From an uncultured Acholeplasmatales bacterium (lineage in GTDB: Bacteria; Bacillota_I; Bacilli_A; Acholeplasmatales; Anaeroplasmataceae), in the NCBI GenBank assembly GCA_944324795.1, contig CALUXR010000019.1, positions 1-33,674 of the forward strand: a stretch of 33,674 nucleotides of DNA. The letters run 5' to 3'. The translations under genes and the position numbers were made by a program. Below are positions 17,810 through 24,710 of this stretch, piece by piece (within the stretch, counting starts at the first letter, position 1; the number at the start of each line of letters is the position of its first letter). The notes below the pieces were generated by a model that saw nothing but the letters and a program-made list of their open reading frames with translations, had not been told where the DNA came from and searched no databases.

Positions 17810-17832
17810 AAAAAAGGGGAATTAATCCCCTT
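17810..17832 (-). terminator. Terminator of the SipW/TasA-like operon
   Basis: AAGGGGA (17814-17820) and TCCCCTT (17826-17832) form a 7-bp stem with a five-base loop. On the minus strand it is followed by six Ts. It ends the operon whose last gene stops at 17846 and lies just before the ABC-pair promoter. Confidence 0.88.
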
Positions 17833-17845
17833 AAAGTATAAAATA

Positions 17846-19096
17846 TTATAAATAAGCTATTTCATGTGTAATAGAATTAAAATAACCAATAAGCGTATTA
17901 TCAGTATATGTAACTTTATACCAATTATCTCCCTTGCTACTATCTTCTGCATAAATAACTTCATATCTAGATCCAAAACTCATATTTTCATTTACTAATT
18001 GATGATATAAAATCAATTCTTGTTGAGGCATATTTTTTATTATCCAATAACACATATTAAGAATAGCTTCTTTTTGCTCATCAGATAATATTTCTGAACC
18101 ATTATATTTTGAATCAATTACACTTATAACCAAATTAGAAGATTCAAACTTAGCTTTACAAAGAATCTTAAAACCATTATCAATTGCTTGATACATTGAT
18201 ATTTCATAATTATTATGATTTAAAATATATTCTTTAGAGACATATAAGCCTACACTTAATTGAACATTATTTTTTCCTACTATATGTATATGTTGAATAT
18301 TTGAAAGATTAACATCTTCTGAAGTATTTCCGCCACCAAAAGTAATCCCAATAACATTTTCATTTTCAATAGCTAAATTTAAATTTGCTATATCAATATA
18401 TATTACATTAGGAAGACTTGAACTAATAATATTAAAAACATCATTTTGTAAATTAACAGAGTTATTATATGATGATAATATAATTTTATATGCATAACTA
18501 ATTTCAACATCTATATCAAATAGTTCATTTTCAGCATTGTAAAAATAAATATTTCCATCACTCAACTGCATAGTCGAAATATTAGTGTATGAATCAATAA
18601 TATCACCCGTAGTGAAATCTCTAACATATTCAAAATAATCATTTTTTGAAATAATATTATTTGCAAAAATAATTTTATTGTAATATGCTAGACAATTTTG
18701 CCTATAATCATCAATTGAAAAATTTGAAAAATCAAAAATAAATTGAATTTCTAATATTTCTTTTTGAGTCTTACAATCAATTTTTTTATAAATAGCAAAT
18801 TTTAATATTTCATTTTTTGTGGCATTATTAAAATATATTTGTAAGCTTTCTAATTTATCACCTGGATCTACCATATTAGATAATTCTAAAGGCGTACCAG
18901 AGACGTGAAACCCGGAATTTTTTAAAATTTCTTTTTGATTATCAATTGATATATTAGCATTAACATTTAAATTACCACTACCATTAATTTTAGCTGATGT
19001 TGCTGCATATATAGCTAAAGGTAGAGAAATACTAATAATTATTGATAGTGATAAAATAGTAAAAAGTGTTGCTATTAAGCGAATTTTTCTATGCAT
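17846..19096 (-). CDS. Secreted protein with SipW-type signal peptide, unknown function
   Basis: 416 aa from the ATG at 19096, which overlaps the signal peptidase stop by eight bases; a GTG at 19105 is also open. The N-terminus MHRKIRLIATLF...LAIYA-ATSAKINGSGNLNVNA closely parallels that of the 188-aa protein of the same operon (GIWA-ATAAKITGTDGQLSV). Both resemble SipW-dependent signal peptides, with likely cleavage after the Ala near residue 31. The mature part has a beta-rich outline and many Asn/Ser/Tyr. Lone Cys residues are at roughly 110, 135, 305 and 345. No known domain is recognised. It is inferred to be an accessory, anchor or minor component of the structure made by the 188-aa protein. 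Confidence 0.75.
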   Translation of the reverse strand: MHRKIRLIATLFTILSLSIIISISLPLAIYAATSAKINGSGNLNVNANISIDNQKEILKNSGFHVSGTPLELSNMVDPGDKLESLQIYFNNATKNEILKFAIYKKIDCKTQKEILEIQFIFDFSNFSIDDYRQNCLAYYNKIIFANNIISKNDYFEYVRDFTTGDIIDSYTNISTMQLSDGNIYFYNAENELFDIDVEISYAYKIILSSYNNSVNLQNDVFNIISSSLPNVIYIDIANLNLAIENENVIGITFGGGNTSEDVNLSNIQHIHIVGKNNVQLSVGLYVSKEYILNHNNYEISMYQAIDNGFKILCKAKFESSNLVISVIDSKYNGSEILSDEQKEAILNMCYWIIKNMPQQELILYHQLVNENMSFGSRYEVIYAEDSSKGDNWYKVTYTDNTLIGYFNSITHEIAYL

Positions 19097-19868
19097 TATT
19101 ATCACTACCCCTTCTATTTGTATTAATTTTTAAAATAATATTAACTTTCTTGTTGCCATTATTTATAATTTTAATTGGTTTACCATCTTTAGTTTGTAAT
19201 CGTAGATAAAGATTGACAGGTTTAATATTAGATATATAAGCTTTATTCATTCTATTATAGTTTGAAATAACAACATGTTTCTTCTTTTCTTCAGGCTCTT
19301 CAGTCAATAACATAACTAATTCCCAACTTAAATAGATTAACATTATTATACAAGGAATAATAATTAAACAAATAATACCAATCCTAGACACTACAAAACT
19401 AATAATATCATTTAAAACGGGATTTAAAGGCTTTCCAACTCCTAAAACAAAATCATAAGGAACATAAAAAGTATCATCATTTGGATTACTTGTTCCTTTA
19501 GTTAAATATGAATAATTACCAAATTCATCAACTTTTATATCAATTATTTCATGAATCCAAATCGCTTTATTACTCATATCTAAATCATCTATATTTTTAC
19601 CATAATTAGCAACATCACGATAAAAAGCTATAATATCACCAATTTGATATTCTTCTTTTTTATTAATTGCTACGACATCACCAATATAAAGTTCGCTTGC
19701 TTCCATACTTTTAGATTGAATTATTCCAAGTCTAATTCCTAATATATTAGTATGTGTAGATAATGTTGTAATAGCACAAATAATTGAAAAAATTAAGACA
19801 AAAAGAAAAAGGAGGTCTAATATAGCATTTAAAACAAATGATAATGTTTTATTTTTAGATAATTTCAT
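19089..19868 (-). CDS. sipW: SipW-type (ER-type) signal peptidase I
   Basis: 259 aa. An N-terminal membrane helix (~12-36) is followed by an outer catalytic domain with the serine motif SKSMEASELYIGD (Ser54 before Met55). The base is a His (His106, WIHEII) instead of the bacterial Lys, then YLTKGTSNPNDD (Asp131/132). A second helix (~158-188) and a basic cytosolic tail (~190-259) complete it. Ser/His chemistry marks the SipW/archaeal/ER branch, which in Bacillus processes TasA and TapA. Here it is flanked by two genes whose products carry matching signal peptides, so they are its probable substrates. A strong AAAAGGAGGT site precedes it. The extra basic tail is longer than in Bacillus SipW. 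Confidence 0.88.
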   Translation of the reverse strand: MKLSKNKTLSFVLNAILDLLFLFVLIFSIICAITTLSTHTNILGIRLGIIQSKSMEASELYIGDVVAINKKEEYQIGDIIAFYRDVANYGKNIDDLDMSNKAIWIHEIIDIKVDEFGNYSYLTKGTSNPNDDTFYVPYDFVLGVGKPLNPVLNDIISFVVSRIGIICLIIIPCIIMLIYLSWELVMLLTEEPEEKKKHVVISNYNRMNKAYISNIKPVNLYLRLQTKDGKPIKIINNGNKKVNIILKINTNRRGSDNNA

Positions 19869-19906
19869 TTGTTGACCTCCTTTTTATTCTGTTTTCTTAA
19901 ATATTT

Positions 19907-20473
19907 TTAACTAGCAACATTCAAATCCATTTCTAAAGAAAAACCTGAATTATTAATTGCAGCGCCATAATTACCGTTATATGTAATAGTAACAGTAAGT
20001 GTAATTGAAGATTTTTCGCCTTCATTTGAAGGATCAATAGTTAATACACCACTATTATAACCATCACCTGTAACTTTAACACTAAAGTTACTATTATCTA
20101 CTAATTCTACACTTAAAGTACCATCTAAAGCAGTTAAATCATCTGTATAATCATTTGTAACAGTTATAGTAAATGATTTAGATTTATTCTCATCTGTTTC
20201 TGCATAAGTATATGAAGGTAAGTTTACAGTTTTTGTAGCATAATTTTGTGATGCATCATCTTCAACACTTGTATCAAATGTTATGGTTTGTTTATCACTT
20301 TCGCCAAAATTAAATTCAATAGTAGCTAAAATATCAGTTGTTGCTGTAACTGATAATTGACCATCAGTACCTGTAATTTTAGCTGCTGTAGCTGCCCAAA
20401 TACCTACACATAGTACTACTAGCACTAATGCCATCGCTGTTAATGTAGAAAATATTCTAAATTTTCTTCTCAT
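19907..20473 (-). CDS. TasA/camelysin-like secreted surface protein
   Basis: 188 aa. The N-terminus MRRKFRIFSTLTAMALVLVV is followed by GIWA-ATAAKITG, closely like the TasA signal region (GTWA-AFND). Cleavage by the adjacent SipW-type peptidase is expected near Ala27. The mature part is Thr/Ser/Asp/Asn-rich, acidic, without visible Cys in its body, and built of alternating beta strands (VNLPSYTYAE, SFTITVTNDYTDD, SSITLTVTITYNGNYGAAIN), as in the single-domain beta-sandwich fibre proteins TasA/CalY. No cell-wall sorting signal is seen. It is the first gene of the operon, with GGGAGG as ribosome site. Its promoter is a perfect consensus carrying a G8 tract in the spacer. Family assignment rests on signal type, composition and neighbours. 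Confidence 0.8.
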   Translation of the reverse strand: MRRKFRIFSTLTAMALVLVVLCVGIWAATAAKITGTDGQLSVTATTDILATIEFNFGESDKQTITFDTSVEDDASQNYATKTVNLPSYTYAETDENKSKSFTITVTNDYTDDLTALDGTLSVELVDNSNFSVKVTGDGYNSGVLTIDPSNEGEKSSITLTVTITYNGNYGAAINNSGFSLEMDLNVAS

Positions 20474-20502
20474 TTTTTATTTTCCTCCCTCTTTCTTTGT
20501 TA

Positions 20503-20531
20503 ATTATACCCCCCCCGTATAGTTTTGTCAA
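20503..20531 (-). promoter_or_regulatory. Consensus sigma-A promoter with poly-G spacer (likely phase-variable)
   Basis: On the minus strand TTGACA (20526-20531), a 17-bp spacer (20509-20525) and TATAAT (20503-20508) match the consensus at all twelve hexamer positions and the optimal spacing. Eight of the 17 spacer bases next to the -10 are G. Loss or gain of Gs by polymerase slippage would give 15-, 16-, 18- or 19-bp spacers and lower activity, which is how several phase-variable surface-protein promoters work. It drives the TasA-like/SipW operon. Confidence 0.93.
20509..20516 (-). repeat. Homopolymeric G8 tract inside a promoter spacer
   Basis: Eight consecutive C on the plus strand (G on the minus strand) directly abut the -10 hexamer. 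It is the longest G/C run I see in this A+T-rich window; the next I noticed is five Gs near 9165. Its exact position within the spacer argues against chance. Confidence 0.95.
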
Positions 20532-20540
20532 GCGCTTTCA
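20527..20540. promoter_or_regulatory. cre-like palindrome overlapping the -35
   Basis: AAGCGCTT (20530-20537) is a perfect palindrome, and AAGCGCTTTCA agrees with the right part of the CcpA-binding cre consensus; the left three positions do not fit. It overlaps the first bases of the -35 hexamer, so a bound protein would be expected to repress. Which protein binds, if any, is not known. Confidence 0.4.
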
Positions 20541-20555
20541 TGTTGTTATAAAGCC

Positions 20556-20585
20556 AAAAAACGCTTTTAAATTTATAAAAGCGTT
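20556..20585 (-). terminator. Terminator of the two small genes upstream
   Basis: AACGCTTTTA (20560-20569) pairs with TAAAAGCGTT (20576-20585), and six Ts follow on the minus strand. It lies between the stop at 20613 and the promoter of the TasA-like gene, so the latter starts a separate transcript. Confidence 0.88.
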
Positions 20586-20612
20586 ATTATATATTTTGTT
20601 ATTTTAGATATT

Positions 20613-20834
20613 TTATTCTTCTAAACTAAATTTCTTTTTCGTTTCTTCTTTGAAAGTTTTATCTAATTCAGAAATTGCTTTTCTTAACCTTTTTACCATT
20701 TTATCTACGTCTTCTAAAGTATATTCATAAGCATTAGTATTAGATAAATTTTCTAGTAATTCTATTTGTTTTAAACAATTGGTCATTCTACTTTCACAAA
20801 GTCTAATAAATTTTTCTCTTTTTGTTTCTTCCAT
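20613..20834 (-). CDS. Small alpha-helical protein, conserved-hypothetical type
   Basis: 73 aa, highly charged and predicted all-helical, with no membrane segment. The stretch EKFIRLCESRMTNCLKQIELLENLSNTNAYEYTLEDVDKM resembles a family of small hypothetical proteins common in Firmicutes, with a pattern like RFxRLAExRxNKxxxxIxLLxNxSNxxxYEYTxEDVxKI. I recall this family from memory and know no function for it. It follows the 131-aa membrane-protein gene by 16 bases, has GGAG upstream and ends at a strong terminator, so it is the second gene of a two-gene operon. Confidence 0.8.
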   Translation of the reverse strand: MEETKREKFIRLCESRMTNCLKQIELLENLSNTNAYEYTLEDVDKMVKRLRKAISELDKTFKEETKKKFSLEE

Positions 20835-20850
20835 AATAAATAATCTCCTT

Positions 20851-21240
20851 TTATTTTATTAGAAAAAGATAAATAATAAGAAAAATACCTGCTAAAGAAA
20901 TTATAGATATTAAAAATCCTAATAAGCTATAAATTCTATCATCTCTTTTAAATGTAAAAATTAAACACATTACTACACATACAATCTGACCAATTAAACC
21001 ATGTAAAATGAATGGTATAATTGCAGCAATTGCTAGTATTAGTCCTAAAATACCAACTATTAAATTGATATTTCCATCTTGAAAAGTCCCTACATATAAA
21101 TATTTAATTGCATATAGAAGGCCAAAAGATAAAGCCAAAAATAAAATATGAATTAGGACATAACTAAATCTTTTTTTCGGCTCAGCTGACAATATTTTTA
21201 AAATATGTCTAATAAAGCCAAATGCCTTACGAACTAACAT
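20851..21240 (-). CDS. Three- to four-helix membrane protein, unknown function
   Basis: About 129 aa from the ATG at 21240, which has AGGAGG seven bases upstream; the GTG at 21246 is too close to that site. A basic amphipathic N-terminus (residues 1-25) precedes hydrophobic segments near 27-47, 57-80, 83-97 and 105-128. FTFKRDDRIYSLLGF is a short charged loop before the last helix. No family is recognised. It heads a two-gene operon with the 73-aa protein and has a good sigma-A promoter directly upstream. Confidence 0.75.
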   Translation of the reverse strand: MLVRKAFGFIRHILKILSAEPKKRFSYVLIHILFLALSFGLLYAIKYLYVGTFQDGNINLIVGILGLILAIAAIIPFILHGLIGQIVCVVMCLIFTFKRDDRIYSLLGFLISIISLAGIFLIIYLFLIK

Positions 21241-21259
21241 TAACACCCCTCCTTAACTC

Positions 21260-21288
21260 AATATAACATAATTAAAAATGTTTGTCTA
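21260..21288 (-). promoter_or_regulatory. Promoter of the 129-aa/73-aa operon
   Basis: On the minus strand TAGACA (21283-21288), a 17-bp spacer and TATATT (21260-21265, with TG one base upstream) resemble sigma-A consensus. It lies about 20 bases before the start codon at 21240. Confidence 0.75.
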
Positions 21289-21307
21289 TATTTATTAATA
21301 AAATATA

Positions 21308-21346
21308 ATAATGCCTCGCTCTTATTTTAAAGAAACGAGGCGTTAT
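21308..21346 (-). terminator. Terminator of the CofE-like gene
   Basis: GCCTCG (21313-21318) and CGAGGC (21336-21341) form a stem extended by flanking A-T pairs, followed on the minus strand by a mixed A/T-rich tract rather than a pure T-run. It lies directly after the stop at 21348. Confidence 0.65.
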
Positions 21347-21347
21347 A

Positions 21348-22535
21348 TTATTGATTAGAATAATTAGCAAAATAATTTTGGATTAAAATAACAGGTGTAC
21401 CTTTATCACCAGAACCAGATGTTAAATCAGATAAACTACCAAGTAAATCTGTCAATTGACGTGGTGTTGTTCCTTGAGTTTCCATTTTACCAACTAAATT
21501 GCTATCTTTTTCTTTTATTAATTTAATCATAGCTTTTTGTAATTCTTCACCTTTTAAATCTTTTAAAGCATTATCAGAAATATATTTTAATTTTAATTCA
21601 TTAGGTGTACCAATTAAGCCATTGGTGTAAGCAGGAGATACAACAGGGTCAGCAAGCTCCCAAATTCCTCCTTGTGGGTCTTTAAATGCACCATCGCCAT
21701 AAACCATAACTTCAAGATGTTTATTAAAAATTTTGTTAAGTCTTTGTTGTACATCTTCAACTAAAGCTTGACAGTTTCTTGGAAATAATTTTACAGAATT
21801 ATCGGTTGCTAGATTAGAACCAAGTAAACCATATTTTTCATTATAACCTGAACCATCAACACTTTCAGTTAAAATTTCATCTAAACAATAAACTTTTTTA
21901 ACTCCGCTTTTTAATAAAATCTTCTTATTTCTTTTTCTTTCATGAATCGATGCTACAATTACATTATCTGTATATTTTAAGATAGCTCTAGGATCATTAG
22001 CTAGAATGATTTCGCATTCACATTCACAAGCATTTTTATAATATTCAATATAATCTACCCCTGTAAATTCATGAACAGTGTTAGGGAAAATCTTTTTAAA
22101 TTCACCAGCTGTAAAAACATTAGTATAAGGATTAATGCCTGTATCTAATAATAAATCAGGAGAAATTAATTTATTACCAACTTCATCACCAGGATAAGAT
22201 AGTTGAATAATTAATTTTTTAACTCCTCTAGAAATACCTTTTAATAACATAGAAAATCTATTTCTACTCATAATAGGAAAAATTAATCCAACTGTAGCGT
22301 CTCCAAATTTATTTTTAACATCTTTCGCAATTTGATCTGCAGTCGCATAATTTCCTTGTGATATACCTACAACAGCCTCTGTTATCGCAACTACATCACG
22401 ATCATTTATTTCTATTTTCGCTTCTTCAACACATTTACAAATTGAATCGACAACGATTGAAGCTAAATCGTCACCCTTTTTAATTATTGGAGTTCTTACT
22501 CCTCTTGATATTGTACCACTATATTTCATTTTCAT
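21348..22535 (-). CDS. CofE-like (F420-0:L-glutamate ligase family) amide ligase
   Basis: 395 aa of the PF01996 family. Typical parts are the N-terminal RTPIIKKGDDLASIV, VVAITEAVVGISQGNYA (~46-62) and, most clearly, VMVYGDGAFKDPQGGIWELADPVVSPAYTNGLIGTPNE (~270-310). In methanogens and actinobacteria this family adds glutamate to coenzyme F420-0 with GTP and divalent metal. No other F420 gene is in this window and Bacilli generally do not make F420, so the real acceptor is probably different and unknown. An AGAAGGAAG site lies before ATGs at 22535 and 22529; either could be the start. A LysR gene is divergent from it. Confidence 0.85.
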   Translation of the reverse strand: MKMKYSGTISRGVRTPIIKKGDDLASIVVDSICKCVEEAKIEINDRDVVAITEAVVGISQGNYATADQIAKDVKNKFGDATVGLIFPIMSRNRFSMLLKGISRGVKKLIIQLSYPGDEVGNKLISPDLLLDTGINPYTNVFTAGEFKKIFPNTVHEFTGVDYIEYYKNACECECEIILANDPRAILKYTDNVIVASIHERKRNKKILLKSGVKKVYCLDEILTESVDGSGYNEKYGLLGSNLATDNSVKLFPRNCQALVEDVQQRLNKIFNKHLEVMVYGDGAFKDPQGGIWELADPVVSPAYTNGLIGTPNELKLKYISDNALKDLKGEELQKAMIKLIKEKDSNLVGKMETQGTTPRQLTDLLGSLSDLTSGSGDKGTPVILIQNYFANYSNQ

Positions 22536-22560
22536 TCACTTCCTTCTTGATTTTAACAAA

Positions 22561-22605
22561 ATATGTGGTATAAGTAAAATATATATTAATTATATTTGGT
22601 ATAAG
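22561..22605. promoter_or_regulatory. Direct repeats between divergent cofE-like and lysR genes
   Basis: ATATGTGGTATAAG (22561-22574) is repeated as ATATTTGGTATAAG (22592-22605), 31 bp apart or about three helical turns, with one difference in 14. The second copy overlaps the lysR ribosome site. This fits paired LysR-type half-sites that control the divergent gene and the regulator itself. A possible minus-strand extended -10 (TG-T-TAAAAT) lies just left of it. Confidence 0.6.
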
Positions 22606-22616
22606 GAGTGCTTATA

Positions 22617-23492
22617 ATGATTAATGATTTAAATCAATTAAAAATATTTTATATTACTAGCAATTTAGAAAGTGTTTCTAAAGCTGCAAATAAGCTTTGT
22701 ATTTCTCAACCTGCAGTAAGTCAAAATATTAAAAATTTAGAAACAGAAATCGGTTTTCCTCTATTTATTAGAACTAATAAAGGAGTTAAATTAACTAATG
22801 AAGGTAAAGAAATATATAATTATTGTAAAACTATTTTTAAACAAGTCGATTTATTAAATCAAACTTTACAAGATTTATCAACTTTAGAAGCAGGTATTTT
22901 AAACATTGGTGCTTCTGATACTATTTGTAAATATTATTTAATTGATATATTGAAACAATTTGAAGAAAAATACCCTAAAATAAGATATAGAGTTACAAAT
23001 TGTACAACTAATGAATCTTTAAATTTATTAAAAAATCATGATGTTGATATAGCTTTTATTCATACACCAATCATTAATAAATCTTTTTCTTACTTAAATT
23101 GTTTAAAATTACATGATGTCTTTGTTTGTTCATATGATTTTGATGATTCTAATATAAAACATTTAGCCGATTTAATGAAATATCGTATTTTATTATTAGA
23201 AGAAACTAGCCATTCCCGCAAAGCTTTAGATAATAATTTATTAAAATATAATGTTTTACTAAAGCCAAAATTTGAATTAGCTTCCTTAGATTTATTGATA
23301 GAATTTTGTAAAAAAAATATGGGTATCATTTGTGTTGCTAAAGAATATATTGAAGATGAATTAAAAAATAAAGAATTAAAAATAATTAATATTAAAGAAC
23401 AATTAGAACCACGTCATATAGCAGTTTGTTATAATAATGAATATATATCTAATACGGCTAAAAAATTATTAGATTATATTAATTTTTCTTAA
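22617..23492 (+). CDS. LysR-family transcriptional regulator
   Basis: 291 aa from the ATG at 22617, eight bases after AAGGAG; a GTG at 22608 is also in frame but too close to that site. Residues ~1-60 form the winged helix-turn-helix (VSKAANKLCISQPAVSQNIKNLETEIGFPLFIRTNKGVKLT). A linker helix and a two-lobed effector-binding domain (~88-288) follow, starting GILNIGASDTICKYYL. Inducer unknown. Its divergent placement beside the CofE-like gene and the direct repeats between them suggest it regulates that gene. Its stop abuts the convergent stop of hipT with no spacer. Confidence 0.92.
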   Translation: MINDLNQLKIFYITSNLESVSKAANKLCISQPAVSQNIKNLETEIGFPLFIRTNKGVKLTNEGKEIYNYCKTIFKQVDLLNQTLQDLSTLEAGILNIGASDTICKYYLIDILKQFEEKYPKIRYRVTNCTTNESLNLLKNHDVDIAFIHTPIINKSFSYLNCLKLHDVFVCSYDFDDSNIKHLADLMKYRILLLEETSHSRKALDNNLLKYNVLLKPKFELASLDLLIEFCKKNMGIICVAKEYIEDELKNKELKIINIKEQLEPRHIAVCYNNEYISNTAKKLLDYINFS

Positions 23493-24305
23493 TTAAATTA
23501 AAATGTTCATCATTTTTAAAATATATTTTTTCTTAAATTCTTCACTTAAGATAGATTCTTCAATAATTTTATTAAATTTATCTTGATAATTAGTTAAATA
23601 ATCTATTAATTTTTCCGGTTTTAATATACCTATATTATAACCAAATTTAATAAAATCATTTCTTGTTAATTTCTTCTTCTTACCATTTAAGCTTAGAGCT
23701 AAATCTTCACTATCATTACTAAATAATTTAACAGGTAATAAATCATATTGCGGGCTTAATCTTATTTCTTCATCTTCAATTAAAGAAAAATTCTTTAAAT
23801 GCATATCAGAATTTAAGGTGACATATGAAAATATAATTCTTAAAAAGAAATCACTTAAATCTAATTTAGGTAAATCGCTATATTTTAAAATTACTTTTTT
23901 AGCACATTGTTCATATGAACCTTGATATTTATTTTCTGTAGGCAGACCTAATAATTGAGCAAAATCTTCAACATGAACTTTTTTACCATTTATTCTATCA
24001 TAGCGTTTAATAATATATAAATAGCTATTATTATAAGGAATTAAGCCAAATAAAGGAACTTCCATAATTTCTTTAGCTAAAGTCATAGTTACAAACTCAG
24101 CTTCAGCAATATTGTTATATTTATTCATATTTGGCTTTATTAAATATTCAGCATCATTTTTTAAATTAATATTTTTTAAACTATAACTAATTTTTTCTTG
24201 AACACCAGTTATAATTTTTTTATTTATTAAATTATTTTCTATTTCTTTCTCTATAGATAAATCTATATTAGGGATTTCTAAAGTTCCAAAAAAGCGTTTA
24301 AGCAT
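23493..24305 (-). CDS. hipT: HipT-type serine/threonine kinase toxin (HipA family), main reading frame
   Basis: 270 aa from the ATG at 24305. Kinase motifs of the HipA fold are present: GVQEKIS (34-40, flexible loop region with serines), ATP-binding YLIKP (Lys57), YIIKRYDR (97-104), the catalytic loop NSDMHLKN (Asp167) and metal-binding SPQYD (Asp188). Length and the start at FFGTLEIP match the short HipT of tripartite HipBST modules, which inhibit translation by phosphorylating targets such as an aminoacyl-tRNA synthetase. The usual Cys-rich N-terminus (CxxC...H..C..KFFGT) is encoded just upstream but in another frame (24278-24364). Reinitiation at 24305 or a frameshift mutation are both possible. 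Confidence 0.88.
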   Translation of the reverse strand: MLKRFFGTLEIPNIDLSIEKEIENNLINKKIITGVQEKISYSLKNINLKNDAEYLIKPNMNKYNNIAEAEFVTMTLAKEIMEVPLFGLIPYNNSYLYIIKRYDRINGKKVHVEDFAQLLGLPTENKYQGSYEQCAKKVILKYSDLPKLDLSDFFLRIIFSYVTLNSDMHLKNFSLIEDEEIRLSPQYDLLPVKLFSNDSEDLALSLNGKKKKLTRNDFIKFGYNIGILKPEKLIDYLTNYQDKFNKIIEESILSEEFKKKYILKMMNILI

Positions 24306-24364
24306 TTTTTATGCCATAAAATATCTTTTTCATTTAATTCTTTATTACAACACAAACACTTCAT
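24278..24364 (-). CDS. Out-of-frame zinc-ribbon start of hipT (28 codons)
   Basis: From the ATG at 24364, which overlaps the hipS TGA (ATGA), a 28-codon frame reads MKCLCCNKELNEKDILWHKK-C-LNAFLEL and stops at TAG 24278. HipT relatives begin with CLxC...H..C followed directly by a KFFGT segment. Here the Cys/His part and RFFGT lie in different frames, joined seamlessly if one A were added near 24297-24299. The kinase frame has its own stop (TAA, 24309-24311) two codons before its ATG. This is either a one-base deletion in hipT or a tiny overlapping gene. Confidence 0.75.
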   Translation of the reverse strand: MKCLCCNKELNEKDILWHKKCLNAFLEL

Positions 24365-24666
24365 TTCTTCACCTTAAAAACACTAACAGCACCAACACAA
24401 TCATTACATAATTCTAAGAGTAAACCCATCCGATCTAATATAGATATATTATACATTTTTGAACCCTTTTCTAATAAATAACCTTCAGCAATTAACCCAT
24501 CAAAAAAAGGAAATAAAGTTTTAGAATTATATTTTCTTTTAGTTGTTGGCAATAATAATGAAATTGGCTTCCCATTATAATTTTTATCATATGTAAATAT
24601 ATATTCATCATTTTCTTCTAGAATACCACAAAATATATTATCAAAATAAATATAACCTATTCTCAT
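24361..24666 (-). CDS. hipS: HipS-like small protein (HipA N-subdomain 1), probable antitoxin
   Basis: 101 aa resembling the N-terminal subdomain 1 of HipA (couple_hipA). It starts with MRIGYIYFDNIFCGILEEND, has PISLLLPTTKRKYNSKTLFPFFDGLIAEGYLLE (~34-66) and ends with GLLLELCNDCVGAVSVF. In HipBST systems this separate protein, not the DNA-binding HipB, neutralises the kinase. AAGGTG precedes the start. It immediately precedes hipT and overlaps its 5' zinc-ribbon frame by ATGA. No HipB-like helix-turn-helix gene is found in the 44 bases before it or elsewhere nearby. Confidence 0.85.
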   Translation of the reverse strand: MRIGYIYFDNIFCGILEENDEYIFTYDKNYNGKPISLLLPTTKRKYNSKTLFPFFDGLIAEGYLLEKGSKMYNISILDRMGLLLELCNDCVGAVSVFKVKK

Positions 24667-24710
24667 AATTCACCTTACCATTTATTCTAAAATGTATTAA
24701 ATTAATTTAA

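Noticed and set aside
20501-20520. Poly-G tract as a translational phase switch
   Set aside because: The tract lies in the promoter spacer upstream of any start codon, so its effect would be on transcription and not on reading frame.
23090-23329. Minus-strand frame inside the LysR gene
   Set aside because: No ribosome site; the LysR frame is complete and convincing.
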